From the NCBI GenBank assembly GCA_018714085.1, contig DVNY01000147.1:1-48350 (forward strand): a stretch of 48,350 nt of DNA. Reading direction: 5' to 3'. Below the pieces are notes generated by a model that ran no database searches, was not told the DNA's origin, and saw nothing but the letters and a program-made list of their open reading frames with translations. This document shows positions 26,601 to 41,600 of the stretch, in pieces (within the stretch, counting starts at the first letter, position 1; every line of letters starts with the position of its first letter). Origin of the DNA: Candidatus Caccomonas pullistercoris. GTDB lineage: Bacteria > Bacteroidota > Bacteroidia > Bacteroidales > Bacteroidaceae. The position numbers and the translations under genes are program-made.

Positions 26601-29600
26601 GTCGCGGAGAAGCAGTTTGAGGTCAGGATTGCGGTTGCTGTTATAAAGGAAGTGTGGGCTCTTCCAGCCGAGGATGTGGCGAGCGCCTTCGGCCAGCATT
26701 CCCTTGAAGCCCATTTGCGCAACGAGGTCACCGATGTCGTCAGAGTAGATAAGGCAGGAGTTGCGGAATATCTTTGGGTCTTGTCCGAAGAGCGACTTGA
26801 CTTTCTTGCAGAGTTGGGTGACTTCTTCTTTGAAACACTCTGGGTTCGCCAGCGACGAGAAACCGTGGGAGTAGGGTTCTGCCAAGAACTCGACGCATCC
26901 GGTCTCATTCAGTTCCTGCAGCAGTTCGATGACTTGCGGCGAATGGTTTTCAAGAAGTTCTATGGCGCTTCCCGACAGCGAGAATGCACATTTGAAATAG
27001 CCGGGATGCTTTTTGGCCATCTCAATCAAGGCATTGAGCGCGGGGACGTAAGAGTGGTCTGCCGTCTCCGTGATTGACCGTTCGTTCTCGTAGTCGTCGT
27101 AGTAGTAGTGGTCTGTTCCTATGTCGAAGAACCGGTACCTTTTGAGGTGGATGTTCTGGTGTATCTCAAAGTATAAACAGATTGTTTTCATAGCGGTGGT
27201 GTTTATCTATTGCTGAGGAGTTTTTGGTAATGATTATAGATGCGCTCGCCGACTTTTTCCCAAGTGATTTGTGCCACTTCGTTTCGTCCTTCTTCGCGCA
27301 GATAGTTGTAAAGGGAGTCGTTGGTGCAGATCGAGTAGATGGCGTCCGCCATGGCATAGATGTCCCAATAATCGATCTTGATGCACTTGTCGAGGATTTC
27401 AGCACAGCCACTTTGTTTGCTGATAATGGACGGGACGCCGCACTGCATGGCTTCAAGTGGCGAGATGCCAAATGGTTCTGACACGGAAGGCATGACATAG
27501 ACGTTGCTGGCGCGGAAAGCTTCAAAAACCTGTCGGCCTTTCATGAAACCGGGGAAGTGGAAACGGTCGGCAATGCCGCGGCGGGCTACAAGCTCGATCA
27601 TGCTGTTCATCATGTCGCCTGAACCAGCCATGCAGAAACGTATGTTGTGCGTGCGTTGCAGTACGAGGGCTGCCGCTTCGACGAAGTATTCGGGACCTTT
27701 CTGCATCGTGATTCGCCCTAAGAACGTGACGACTTTTTCGTGGAAATCGTTGAACGGCTTCTTTTGGTTGACGAAATCAAGAACGTCCGGCGAAAGCGGG
27801 TATACAGCGTTGTGCATGGCGAAACACTTGGCCGGATCTTGGTGATAGTGGTTGATGACGGTCTGGCGCGTAAGTTCGCTCACGCACATGATGCAGTCGG
27901 CGTGGTCCATACCGTCCTTTTCAATGTTGTATACAGTGGGGTTAGGTTTTCCACGGCTGCGGTCGAACTCTGTGGCATGGACATGGATCACCATCGGTTT
28001 GCCTGACACTTGCTTGGCGTGGATGCCGGCTGGATAGGTAAGCCAATCGTGGGCATGGATAATGTCGTATTGTTGTTGGCGAGCCACGACGCCGGCTACG
28101 ATGGAATAGTTGTTGATTTCATCGTAAAGATTGTCAGGGTAGCGACCCGAGAACTCAATGCATCCGAGGTCGTCTGTCAGACGATAGCGGAAGTCGGCGT
28201 AAATATGGTCGCGCAAGTTGAAATAGAGTTGCGGATCCATCTTGTCGCCGATGCGTTGTTTGACGTAATCGTAGGATACGTCTTTCCAGACGATGGGCAC
28301 CTCGCTTAGGCCGATTATGTCCATGAACGAGGTGTCCTCATCGCCCCATGGCCGTGGCAGGCAGAATGTAATGTGCATATCGGGCTGAACGGACAAGCCT
28401 TTGGTGATTCCGTAGCTTGCCGTGCCCAAGCCTCCTAAGATGTGTGGGGGAAACTCCCAACCAAACATTAATACTTTCATAGATTGTCTCCCTCCTTTGA
28501 GTTAGTCTTCAATTTTGTTCCGTTCATACAGGCGTATTGCTCTCAGAATGCCGCTCACGTTCATAGCAAAGGAAATGGCGCCGCGGCCGCTGAACGGAGG
28601 ATTGCCGTCAAACAGTTCGGGGATTGTTCCGATGCAGTGATAAAACAGCTCTTCCTCAAAGCCGATAAGCTGGCGTTCAATGTAGCCAAGGCCACTCATC
28701 TTATATATTCTGAGGTAAGCTTCCAAATAGAAACCGGTGAGCCATGGCCATGCCGTTCCCTGGTGGTAGGCTTGGTCGCGCTGGCTTTGCGGGCCGACGT
28801 ACATGGGGGTGTAGCCACCGCTTTTTGGTGAGAGAGAACGGATACCCTTGGGAGTTACAAGTTCTTTGGTGCAGATGTCCAATACTTTCTTGCGTTCTTT
28901 GAGGTCCAAGGGTGAGAAGTCGAGCGCAATGGCAAAAATCTGGTTCGGCCTGACGCTCCAGTCCATCATTGGTCCGTCCACGTAGTCGAGCAGGTAGCCG
29001 TACTCGTTCAGGAAAACTTTTTTGAAAGATTGGCTGACTTCTTCGGCTTCATGCTCATACTCTTGCGCTTTCTGCCGGTTCTCTTCGCTTCCTGTCTCTG
29101 TTAGCAGCAACGCGTAGAAGCGTAGCGCGTTGTACCAGAGGGCATTGAATTCTACAATGTATCCCGAGCGTGGGATGATTGGCCGGCCGTTTGCCGTTGA
29201 GTTCATCCATGTGATCGGAGTGTTGCGGCCGTTGCTGTATAAAAGGTGATTTTCATGCACGGCAAGGTTTGCGTGTTGTCCGTCGCGGATGAACGCAATG
29301 ATGTCGCCTATGAGTTGGCCATAACGTTCGTAACATTTCTTCCGGGAGGTGTCCTTCGCATATTGTTGGAGGCACCAGATGGCCCACAGCAAGGTGTCGG
29401 GCTGTTCCATCTCATAGATCTGGACGTCTATGGGCTGCTTGTGGATGTATTGGTTGATTGCTTTTTCCGCTGTGGCCATATATTGGTCGAACCGCTCTTC
29501 TTCGCCAATTGACAGGGTCAGTCCGGGGAGCGAGATGAACGTGTCGCGTGCACGGCACTTGAACCATGGATAACCGGCCAAGATATAGTGCATACCTTCT

Positions 29601-32600
29601 TTCTCTATGTCGAACTGATGGGCAGCATTGACAAGGCAATGGTAGAAACTGTCGTATTTCGGCGCTTTGCTGATTTCGTCTTCCATCTGTTGTGGGAGTT
29701 GCGCGGGAACGCCAGCCTCGACCGAGGCCGAGAATACGATGGTCTCTCCTTTCTTGATCGGCATTTCGAAATACCCCGGGACGAGCAAGTCTTCGGATGA
29801 TTCATATCCACGTTCGCGCTCTTTGGGATAGTCGAGTCCCTTGTACCAGTTGGGCTCGTAGACGAAGGAGTTTTTCTTATTTACCTGCATGTACAGGTCT
29901 GGGTAGCCTGCATAAAGGTTCATTTTGATACCGTTTGCTATCTCTTCATAGCTCTTGTCGGCAACGCCGTTTTCATGTGTCCACTGGCGGACACTGCGGA
30001 ATGCCAAGTAAGGCCGCAGGCGGAGAGTTGTCGGGGAGTGGGCTTCTTCAAGTGTGTAGCGGATGAACAGCCGTTGTGCTTTATGGTGGAAAGCTATCTC
30101 TTTTTTGAGGATAACTCCCCCAATCCGGTAGTACGTCGTCGGAATTTTATCCCACTCGAAACCGATGATGTACTTATGGCCTTTTGGGCTGAAATTCTCG
30201 CCTTGGTATTTGTGGATTCCGAGGTTGAATTCCGCTCCGTGCTGGATGACAGTCTCGTCAAGCGAGGCGAGGAGAACATGATTCTCATCGTCCAGATTAG
30301 GTACCGGTGTCACCAAAAGGCCATGATACTTGCGGATGTTGCATCCTACCAGCGTCGTACAACAGTATGCGCCCAAATCGTTTGTCAGCAGCATCTCTTT
30401 ATACAAAGAGTCCTGCAAATTGGTCATTTCAGTCTTGTCGAATCGTAGGTAGCACATGCTTCTAGATATTAAGGTTATATAGTTTTTCTGTTCGTACTTA
30501 TTTTTATTTCCAAAAATAGGGAAAAGAAAAATAATAGAAAAGTTTTTTTCGAGAAAAATACGGATAAGCTATCCAATTTGTATCACGGAGTTATTTTTAA
30601 CAAGATTCGCGCGTTTAGTCAGTGCGACAGGAATTTTTTCTGTATCCTTTGCTTGTGTTTTAGCTGTGGCTGATTTGATAGATAGTCTGCCGGGAATAAC
30701 TGAATAATTTGTCAAAAAGTTTCGCTTGGCCTGCGCGCGAGATTTGGCAGTCTCGCAGAGTTTATCTACTTTTGTAATCCGAAACAGTGTTGTATAACAT
30801 ATTTATGGAGACTTCGAACTGCTTATCCAAAGAGGAGGCTATCGCGCGTATTTCGGGTTTGTGGAATCTTTTGACGGAGGATGAACGAGCTGCGTTTGCC
30901 GCGCATTTGGAGGTGCGCTCATTCAAGAAGAACGAACCGATTTACCGTGAAGGCGAGCGCCCTGATTCTTTGATTTGCCTGCTTTCCGGTAAGGTCAAGA
31001 TCTACCGAGACGGAGTCGGCGGCCGCAGCCAGATTATCCGAGTGATTAAGCCGGTGGAGTATTTCGGCTATCGGGCCTATTTGGCCAGTGAGCCCTATGT
31101 GACGGCCGCGGCAGCTTTCGAGGCTTCGGTCATGTGTTTTATTCCGATGCACTTGGTTGAGGAAACGATGACGCATAACAACGCTTTGGCAATCTTCTTT
31201 GTGCGTCAACTGGCTATCGATTTGGGAATTTCGGACAAACGCACCGTCAATCTGACGCAGAAACATATCCGCGGGCGACTGGCGGAGTCTCTCTTGTTCC
31301 TGAAAGACTGTTACGGATTGGAGGAGGACAAGTCCACGCTGAGCATATACTTGTCGCGGGAGGATTTGGCCAGTTTGTCGAACATGACGACGTCGAACGC
31401 CATCCGGACGTTGTCTAATTTTGCGGCCGAGAAGATCATTGCCATTGACGGCCGGAAAATCAAGTTGATCGACGAGGATAAATTAAATCAGATTTCAAGA
31501 ATCGGCTGACGCTTTCCTGCAGGCTTCAAAATGCCGTTTCCTCATTCCGGGCTTATTGCGGAATGAGGAATTCAATCGCTTCAGGTTGCAGAACGACGTC
31601 CATGCTTTTCACTGTGTAGTGGAGCCTGTGGCCGTCTATGGCGATGGGGGCTTTGTCCGTTGCGACGAAATTCACGTGTTTCGTGCGCCATGATTTCACG
31701 TTGTCTGATTTCAGAAAGCGTCCGGCGAAAAGAAGCCGCAGGCCATAGAACAGTTGTGTCAGTTTCGGGTGAGTCGTGGTCGTGACGTCGAGCTGGCCGT
31801 TATAGGGGACGGCGCTGGGCGTCTGCCCGTAGCCTGTTGATGAGCCCACACAAGCATTCATGACGTGTGCGGCCTTTTCTTCGCTGTTCAGGCGGAACGT
31901 GATGTGATAGGTCATGCGCTGGAAGACGAGCCACAACGCCGAGCACAGATATGAAAGCGTGTTGAAGCCAAGGAATGAATGGGTCTTGCGCCGGATGCCC
32001 ATAATGGCTGCGCCTACGCCGATGCTGATGCAGTTCAGGAAGTAACGAGTCTCGTGTCCCTGTTCGTTTTCGATGTCGGCCCGGCCGACGTCCACGCGCC
32101 GCGTGCGCCGCAGGCGGAGCCAACTGATGGTCTGTTTGTAGTCGTCCTCATCGAAGCCCCAATAGTGGGCAAAGTCGTTGCCGAATCCATTGGGTATGAC
32201 GCCGAGTGCCGGTCGTTGTGTGGTGTGTGGCGTCCGCTCCATGATGCCGTTCAGGGCGTCACAGAGGGCGGCGTCGCCGCCTACGACGACGATGGTGCGG
32301 TAGCCGTTGTCGGTCATCATGGCTGCCAGGCGTTTGACGGATCCGGCGCCTTCGCTTTGTACGAAGTCGAATGCCACACCCTGTTCCGTCAGGCAGCGGC
32401 GTATCTTGTTCCATCGTCTGTGCGTCTTGCCCGATCCTTCTTTCGGGCAGTAAATCACGCCCCATTTGTGTTGCGTCGAGTTCATTCTTTCATGGGATTT
32501 GTGGCTTCCTGTGCCTGCCACATTTGTTTTATTTGTTTTATCTTCTCAGCCTCAGGCAGTGCGTAGTCCAACCATTGTATATGGACGCCGCGCCGCTCCA

Positions 32601-35600
32601 TCCCCCTGAACCACGTCATCTGCCGCTTGGCGAACTGGTGGATGGCTATTTCGAGTTGTCTGGTCATCGTGTCGGCGTCGATGCTCCCTGTGACGAACAG
32701 GGTGACGTATTTGTATTCCAGTCCGTAGTAGATGAGGTCCTCTGGCGCCAGTCCTTTGTGGAGCAGGCGGCGGACTTCATCGGCCATCCCCTCGGCCATT
32801 CGTTCGCGGAGTCGGCGGCTGATGTTCTCGCGCCGTTGCTCGCGGCTGATACTGACTCCCAACGTCAGGCTGCGCAGGCAGGGGAATGTGCGGCTTTCAA
32901 CCGGTTGCCGGCGATAGTATTCTTCGATTTCGATGGCGCGGATGGCCCGTTTGGGTGTGTCTACGTCTGTCGTGTTGTGCAGGGTCTTGTAGCTGGCAAG
33001 GATTTCCGTGAGTTCAGCCAGGCTTTTCGTGCTCAACTGTTCCCGGAGTTCGGGATTCTCCGGGACGGGAATAAGTCTGAACCCCCGAAGGACACTTTCG
33101 AGATAGAGCCCCGTTCCCCCGCAAAGGATGGGAACGTGCCTGCGGCTTCGGATGGACTCATAGGCGGCGAGGAAGTCGCGTTGGAACTCGAACACATTAT
33201 ATTTATAGCCGGGTTCGGCGATGTCTATCAGGTGATAAGGGACTGTCCTTCCGTCGACTACGTAGTCGGAGAGGTCTTTTCCTGTGCCGATGTCCATTCC
33301 GCGGTAGACCTGGCGGCTGTCGGCGCTGATGATTTCCCCACCGATGGAGTCGGCCAGCCGGGCTGCCAGCCTGGTCTTCCCCGAAGCGGTGGGGCCTAAA
33401 ATCGTGATGAGGTCGTAGGGCGCTGTCATGACGTGCGAACTTACAACTTTTTTTTGACGTGTGGAAGCGATTACGTTTTTCAGCGCAACATTTCCTGTTT
33501 TATGACTGCTTGTCTCTCGTTTCGTGCTCCTTGTGTAGAAATCTCAGTCGCCGACCCGTAAATCCTAATCGCCGATCCGTAAATCTTAGTCGCCGACCTG
33601 TTGAAATTGCCAGCCGTCACTGTTCGGCAGGGTTGCCTACCAGTTGTTGAACAGACAGATGGAAAATTTTGCGCCGAAGCCGAAGCCCGCCCCATTGGCC
33701 ATGCTGACAAAGGCCGCTGCGTTGAACAGGTGTGTCGATAAGCCGTAGCCGATTTCGGCATAGGGTTGGAGGGCGTGGACAGACAGCAGGTTACAGTAGA
33801 CGTGCTCCTTCTGGATATAGTTGGACAGGTATTTGATGCGTGAGAGCAGGAGCATCGGGCTTTCATAAGCGGTGCAGAGGCGGACGTAGTATGGCGATTC
33901 GTTGTACCAGCGTGAGTCGAGGAGCTGGAATTGTCCTGACATCTCGTCGTCCCAGCCTTCGGGCATGTTGTTGTCGCGGAAGTTGTCGAAGTCGACGAAG
34001 TAGACAGAGTTCTGGTTCGTATACAAACCGCCGCCCAGCCGGAAATAGAGTTTGCGCAGGGCATACAGGCGCAACTGGTAGGAGATGTCGGCTTCCCAGC
34101 GTTCATATTCTGTCTTGCATTTTCCCCATTTGACGCCGCGTTCGTAGTCAATGGTGAATGTGGGCCAGTGTGAATAGACGGGGATGCGCCGTCGCTGGTC
34201 GCGATAGTAGTAGGTGCCGGGTGTCCATTCGGCGCGGAGATGGGGAGCCACGCTCCTGATGTGCTGCGCCATGCCGCTGGCCTCGGCCAGTGCGTTCCAG
34301 TTTTGCAGCGTCCGGTCATGAAATCGCATGCCGACGGTGAGGTTCAGTCCGGCAAGGGGCTCGAAGTAGGCGTTTCCTTGTACGTAGAAGTCTTTGTAGT
34401 ATTGGAAGTCGAATTGGTCGAACACGTGCAGGAGGCTGTCATACTGTGTGACACCTTCGAGAGCGTTGCGGACGGCGTCAGCCTGCTCGCTGTTATAGAT
34501 GATGTTGCCGTTGCCGACTTCGACGTGCAGCCTGCCGTTCAGTTCCGGCGCAAACAGGAAAGTGAGTGGCACGCGCCAGTAGAGTTGCCGTTGTTTGAAC
34601 GTGTATCCGACCCGGACGTCAGCGCCCAAATGGTAGTCTGTCCCTATCGGAAAGTGGGCCGTGAAGCGCGTTTGCAGGCTGATGCCTTTCTGGTGGCTCC
34701 ATTGGAACATCGACGGGGTGATGATGGGGGGCAGGTGCAGCGAGCCCCTGTTCTGGAAGTCAATGTTGTGGTTCCCGAAGAGGACGTCTTCGGTCCGGCG
34801 GCTGAGAAGGCGCCGCCTGGGGTGCTTGGCGACTGTGTCGGTGGATGGACGCAAGGTGTCGGCGTAGAGGGCGGCTTCGGCTTCGCGCAGCGGGTAGGGG
34901 CGGATGCTGTCGAAAAACGCGCGGTCGGTGCGCATGTGGCTCGTGTCAGTTTTGAGGCGGTTGGCTTCGGTCAGGTCGTAGCCTTGTGCAGGCGACCCGT
35001 TGGCTGTGGAGTCGGGTTGGGTCTGGATGTGTCCGTATTTGATCTGTGCGTCGAAGCGGCTTCTGATCTTATTGCCGACGAGGTTGAGCCGCGTCGTGAA
35101 GTGCAGTTCTTCGGGGACGAGCGATGCTGCCCCCTGCATGCCGAGTTGGCCGGCCACGTGCAGGCGGATGAAGTCGTAGTACGACGCGAAGTCGAACCGT
35201 CGCACTCCTCCTGTTTTTTTCAATACTTCAATATATCCCTGCACAAGCTGGGTGTTGTGGAAACGGGGGATCACTTCAATGTGGTGGAGCGTGTCGCCTG
35301 TCGATGAGGTGTAGTCGTACGTGTGGCGGTACTTATAGAATTTCCGGTTGCGAGGATTGACCGGGGAGAGAATGCGCCCTGTGAGCAACGTCGCGTTATA
35401 GAGTGATACGTTCACGTTGTCCGTGATGCGTGGGGCCAGGTTGTCGAGGGGCGGGAGGGTACTGTGGAGCGCCACGACTTTCTGATTGATCGTCCCTGGT
35501 TGGCTGAATTGTGAATGGAGCAGTGCTTCGCCGACATATTGGTGCTCTCCACGTTCCAAGGGGAAAAGCCCGGGAATGTATTTGCAGATGAAGTTGCGCC

Positions 35601-38600
35601 GCTTGGTGGAGATTTGGAATCTCAGGTAGCTTTCAGATGAAAAGGCATACAGGCGGAGGCCTTGACGCTCGGGATAGGTGAAAACCTTGTCAATGATAGA
35701 GTCTGTCTTGACTGCTGCGGCACGGCAAACAGCCCCGCCGCCCAGAAACAGGGCGGCGGCCAAAGCGAGTAGGCTGGCTGCGGCGAAACGGTGCATGGCG
35801 GCGTGAGCGCGGTGTGGGGGTTAGCTGCGCGTCACGGCTTTGACTCCTTTGACGGTGCGCAGTTTCTTGATGAGTGCGGTCAGGACACGGGTGTCGTCCA
35901 CCATGACGGTCAGGATGCCCGAGAAGAGGCCGTCGTTCGAGTCGATGCTGATGGAGCGGAGGCTGACGTTTGCTTCCTTGCTGATGATCGACGTGATGTT
36001 GTTGACGATGCCCAAATCATCGTGTCCGACTACGTGCAGCGTGATGGCGTATTGGCTACTTCCTTTTCCGGCCCAGCGTGCCTTGACGATGCGGTAGCCG
36101 AAGCGTTCGCGCAGGGCTTGGGCGTTAGGACAGTTGGTCCGGTGTATCTTTATGCCGCCGTTGACGGTGACAAAACCGAAGATGTCGTCGCCGTAGACCG
36201 GCCGGCAACAGCGTGCCAGCTGGAAGTCGATCCCTTTGAGGTTCTGGTCAATGACGAGGACGTCGTCGTCGCCTTGCGCCTTGTGCTGGCCGTTGGCTTC
36301 GAACGTGAATTCTTCGGCGCTACGCGCGGCCTGACGCTCGAGCAGGTTGTTCTCGTGGCGGTAAAGTTCGACGTAGGTGTCGATGAGTTCGTTGATGCTC
36401 AGGCGTTCTTCGGCAAGGGCTTTGTAGAATTCACTGGCTTCCTTGAACCCCGTCTTGCGCACCAATGCGCTGATGGCGCTCTCGTCCCATTCGATCTTGC
36501 GGTTTTTCAGCTTGCGTTCGAGGAGTTCGCGTGCCATGAGGCCCTCTTTGGCCTGCTCCTCTTTGACCGACTGGCGGATTTTCGCCTTGGCGCGTCCTGT
36601 GGCCACGTATTTTGTCCATTCGAGCTTGGGGTGTTGTGTGTTTGACGTCAGCACCTCGATGGTGTCGCCGCTGACGAGGGCCTGACGCATGGGGACGTTG
36701 CGGCCATTGATGCGGCCGCCGACGCATCGGTTGCCTACGTTCGTGTGTATGTGGTAGGCGAAATCGAGCACGGTGGCGCCTTTGGGGAATTTGAGCAGGT
36801 CGCCCTTCGGTGTGAACACGTAGACCTCGTCTTCGGTCAAGCCGGTTTTGAATTGGTCCATCAGCTGGAGGTCGTCGCCTGTTTCGAGTGCTGAACGGAT
36901 GTTGGCCAACCATTCGTCCACGGAACTGTCGCCGGCGCGCACGCCCTTGTAGCGCCAGTGTGCGGCCAGCCCGTGTTCGGCTATCTCGTCCATGCGCTCG
37001 GTGCGGATCTGGACTTCGACCCATTTGTTCTCAGGACCGAGCACGGTGATGTGCAGGCTTTCGTATCCGTTGCTCTTCGGGATGCTCAGCCAGTCGCGGA
37101 GGCGTTTGGGGTTGGGCTGGTAGCGGTCTGTGATGAGGCTGTATGCCTGCCAGCATTGCTGTTTCTCTTTCTCGCGGGGGGCATCAATGATGATACGTAT
37201 GGCGAAGAGGTCATAGACACCCTCGAAGGGGCAATGCTGCTTCTTCATCTTTTGCCAGATGGAGTGGATGCTTTTTGTCCGGCCTTTGATGTGGAAACGC
37301 AGGCCGGCGTGTGTGAGCATGTCCTGTATGGGGGCAATGAATCTTTCTATGTAGGCGTCGCGAGTGGCTTTGGTAGCGTTGAGCTTGTCCTTGATCATGT
37401 AGTACGCATCGTGTTCAAGGTATTTCAGGGACAAGTCTTCGAGTTCGCTTTTGAGCTGGTAGAGGCCCAGCTTGTGTGCCAAGGGAGCATAGAGGTAAGA
37501 TGCTTCGGTGGCGGCGCTGCGGACGGCTTCCTGGTTGGGGTTATTCTTGATGTGACGCATGAGGTTGACGCGGCTGGCTATAATGAGGAGTACGACGCGC
37601 ATGTCCTCGGCGAACGACACAAGCAGGTTGCGGAAATTGTCACTTTGGATGCTGGGAGTCTTGGCGTAGAGCTGGCTGACTCGGCGGAGGCCGTGAAGCA
37701 CGGTGGCCACACCCTGGCCGAATGTTTCTCCGACGGGGGCAAGGTCGGCGTCAGGGGGGAGGCTGGGCTGGACAAGGCATGCGGTCAGGGCGTCGCCCCG
37801 CATTCCGATTTCGCTGGCGGCCAGAATGGCTGTTTGCAGCGAAGTGATGACGGGGTTGAGTCCAAATGTGTCGCGTGACAGCGTGCAGCCTCGGGCCGAC
37901 TGCTCGATGCGGTCGCGCAGCAGGCGATAGTTCTTACGGGCGAAGAGGTCGGCGTCGGCTTGACGCAATGTGCGGAACAGGGATAGCAGTTCAGCGTGTT
38001 CTTCGGGGGTGAAGAAAGGTTTTTCAGCAGTCATAGGCCTAACGTTTTGGACAAAAGTACGTTTTTCCGGTGATATGATAGACCTTGTTGTACGAAAAAA
38101 AGTGAACCCGTGTTTTTCGTGTTATTCAGACAGCTGGATTCGTGTTCAGGAGAGGCGGATGGTTGGGATTTGTGCGGCGCTTGGAGTCTCGGGGGAAGTG
38201 TGGCGTGTGGGGGGAGACGCTTGTGGATGTGCGGATGCGGTGACACTGGTTCTGCGCGTGGCAGCATGTGGAGTGCCGGTGTCGGTCGGGCTTTTTGTCT
38301 GTCGTTTGCGGTCTTGACAGCGAAGTGTCGGATTTTTCCTGTCGCCCTGACCGTGATTTCTGTCGCCCTGACGGAAAAAACTGTCAGCCGTCCCGGTTTT
38401 CCTGTCTGCCGTCCCGTGTTTTCAGTCACCTTGCCTGTGTTTGCGCGGAGGAGGCGGGTAAGTGCATAAAAAGAGCGCCCCGCCGGCCGTTTGGTTGCAC
38501 GGTGGCGGGACGCTTTGAGGGTTTAGGCGAACAGCCTGTTTAGTTCGGGAGCGTGACTTTGAAGAGTTCGCTCTCGGTGTGCTGTTCGCGGATGATTGAC

Positions 38601-41600
38601 TTCATCTGGTTCAGGATGGCGCTGTTGCTTCCCGAGACGTCGTTGTCCTCGTGGAGGTCATTGGCCAAGTCATACAAGCGGCAGTTGCCGTTCTGCACGA
38701 CGAGTTTCCAGTTGCCCATACGGACGCCCAGCATGTTCGTCTCGTGGAACTCCCAGTAGAGGAAGTCGTGCTTCTCTTGTTTGTCTGCCTCGCCCATGAG
38801 GGTGGGATAGAACGAAATGCCGTCGAAGTAGTCGTTCTCGATTTCGGGATTTTTGAAGGCGTCGGGGAAGCCCGTGATGCCGGCTACGTCGCAGAACGTG
38901 GGCATCAGGTCATAGAAGGCGAGCTGATGGTCGGACACGGAGCCGGCTTGGATCTTGCCCGGCCAGCGCACGATGAACGGCACGCGGATGCCGCCTTCGT
39001 AGGTGCTGCGCTTCTTGCCCTGCAAAAGGCCGTCGCGGTTGAAGAAGTCGGGATCGGCGCCGCCTTCCTCATGCGGGCCGTTGTCAGAGGTGAAGATGAC
39101 GAGCGTGTTCTCATCGAGCCCTTTCTCTTTGAGCTTGGCAAGTATCTGTCCGACGTAGGCATCGAGGCGCGTGATCATGGCCGCGAATTGGGCGTGCGCG
39201 TTGTCCGTGGGGGCATAACGCGAGCCAGCGTCGCCGTTATACGTCTTCTCTTGGCAGAAGTAACCGGCGTAGGCTTGGAGAATGGAGTCGTTGGGATTGA
39301 TCAGCTCAGCGTGCGGCAGGGTGTAGGTGAAGATGCCGAAGAAAGGCTTGTCGGCGCTTTGCTTGTCGAGCCAATTCATGGCCTTTTCGTGGATGAGGTC
39401 GGCAGAATACTCCTTGCGGTTGAAGTAGTCGTCGCCCGAGAGCTGGTGTTGCGTGTTCTGCTTGAGCTCGACACGCTGTACGCCATCGTCACCCCGCGTG
39501 CGGCTGTACTCATTCAGGAAGTTGGGATAGTAAGCGTGAGCTTGGAACTGGCAGATGAAACCGTAGTATTCGTCGATGCCGCGCTTGTCGGGCGTCGATT
39601 CAGAGCCCTCGTAGCCGCCGGCCCACTTGCCGAACATACCCGTGGTGTAGCCGTTCTTCTTCATGATTTCGGGCAGGATGATGTGGTCAGGGTCATAGGG
39701 TTCCTGGCCGACGAGATCATAGTCTTGGCTGACGCCGTATTGGATCATGGGACGGTTCCGCCAGTATTCCTTGTTACCGCGGACGTGTGTATGTCCTGAG
39801 TGCTGTCCGGTCATGAACGTGGCGCGCGAAGGAGCCGAGACGGGGCTTCCGGCGTAAGCCTGTGTGAAGCGCATGCCTTCGGCGGCCATGCGGTCGATGT
39901 TAGGAGTGGAGATGAACATTTGGCCATAGCAGCCGAGGTCTCCGTAGCCCATGTCGTCACACATTATATATATAATGTTGGGCTTGGTGTTTTGTGCTTG
40001 TGCCGGTAAGGCTAAGGCTGCGAGGGCACTGCAACCGATGACGATGGTTTTCTTGTGATTGATGGTATGCATGGTTCTGTGATTTCTGAGGGTTAGCGGA
40101 TTTGGATTTTGGCGGTTGAACTTTGGCTGTCAGTCGTGACATTGACGAGATATGTGCCTGTGGCGGCGCTTTTCAGCGAGACGTGGCTATCTGTTGTCTG
40201 GGTCACGAGGGCGCCTTTGGCGTCGAACACTTTCACCGATTTGATAGGGGCGTTGGCCGTTACTTCGATCTCGCGGTTGTCGTAGCTGACTTGTATGTCG
40301 ATGCCGTCGTTCTGTGTGGCTTCGCCGATGCCGAGAGGCACGACGCGCGAGCTGGGTCTGAAATATGCCGTGAGGTCAACGTTGTGCTCGACGGTGAAGG
40401 TGTACTCGTCGTCCGTCGATACTACGTTGTTGCCATCGCGCCAGCAGACGAACCTGTTCATCGTGGCAATCGGGGTGGCCGTGACGGTGACGCTTGTGCC
40501 CGGTTCGTATGTCTCACTTTCAGGCGAGATGCTGACCGTGCCGCGGAACTCAGACGAGGTCTTGGCTGTAACGGTGTAGGCTTCCGGAGCTTCGACCGTG
40601 TAGACTACGAAGTCCTGAACTTGTCCGTGTGTGTCATCCTCAGCGCCGGTCAGTCCGTTGTCCGTCAGACGGATACGCATACGGGTGCTGCTGGCTGTTG
40701 CGTCGGTAGGCACGCTGACGTTGGCGGTGTATGCGTTTCCATCCTGAGTGAAGGGGATGGCAACTTCAAAGACACCGTCGCCGTTCCAGTCGAAGTAGGC
40801 GAACATTTCGTAGCCTTCGGGGTTGACGGGGTAGTAGGTCGTGCGCAGTGTGAACGACTTCCCACGTGCCAGCACAGCTCTGTCTTTGGTGAAGATGCTG
40901 AACACTGTCGACGGCTTAGTCACGGTGTGGAGGATGGTTCTTCCGTTGGTCGAGAGCGTGCCGATCGGGAAAGTGATAGGTCTTACGACGCCTTCGCCCT
41001 CCATAGAGAGCTCACGCAGATAGGTGTTGCTGATCGTGCCGCAGGGCAGGTTGTATACTTTGAGTGCCAGTTGGTATTTGCTGCGGCGCTGGCTGAATGT
41101 GAAGAGAGAGTCTCCGTCAACGGTCAACGCGTTGCCGAGTGCACCATGGTTTTCATAGGGACGGAATACGTAGTAAACGCTGCCGTCGACAGTCTGTTCG
41201 TAGACGCACCAGTGGGTTCCGCCGAGGCTGTCGGCCGCGAGGGTGTTGCCTTCGCCTATGGGGCGTTTCGTGTCGGTTGAGACGATGAGGTAGCCGTTCT
41301 CGGCATTCGATGTGCCGACGAAATACCACGACTGGTCGCTGCCGTTGTCAACAGGCTGGGCGCTGATGGCGCTGCCGTCTGCCGGATCCGTGAGTGCGTT
41401 GCCTTTCGAGTTTACGATGTCGTACTCCATGGCCACATTGTTGAAGAGGGCAGAACTGTTGAATGGGTGAACCTCGTAGAGGTATTCGCTTTCAACAATG
41501 TTCCAGTAGGAGTTGCCGCGGCCAGATCCGCACATGTAGGCCACAACGGTTGTTCCGCCTCCTCCGCGGTTGAGGCCGATGGTCTCATCGCTGACTTGGT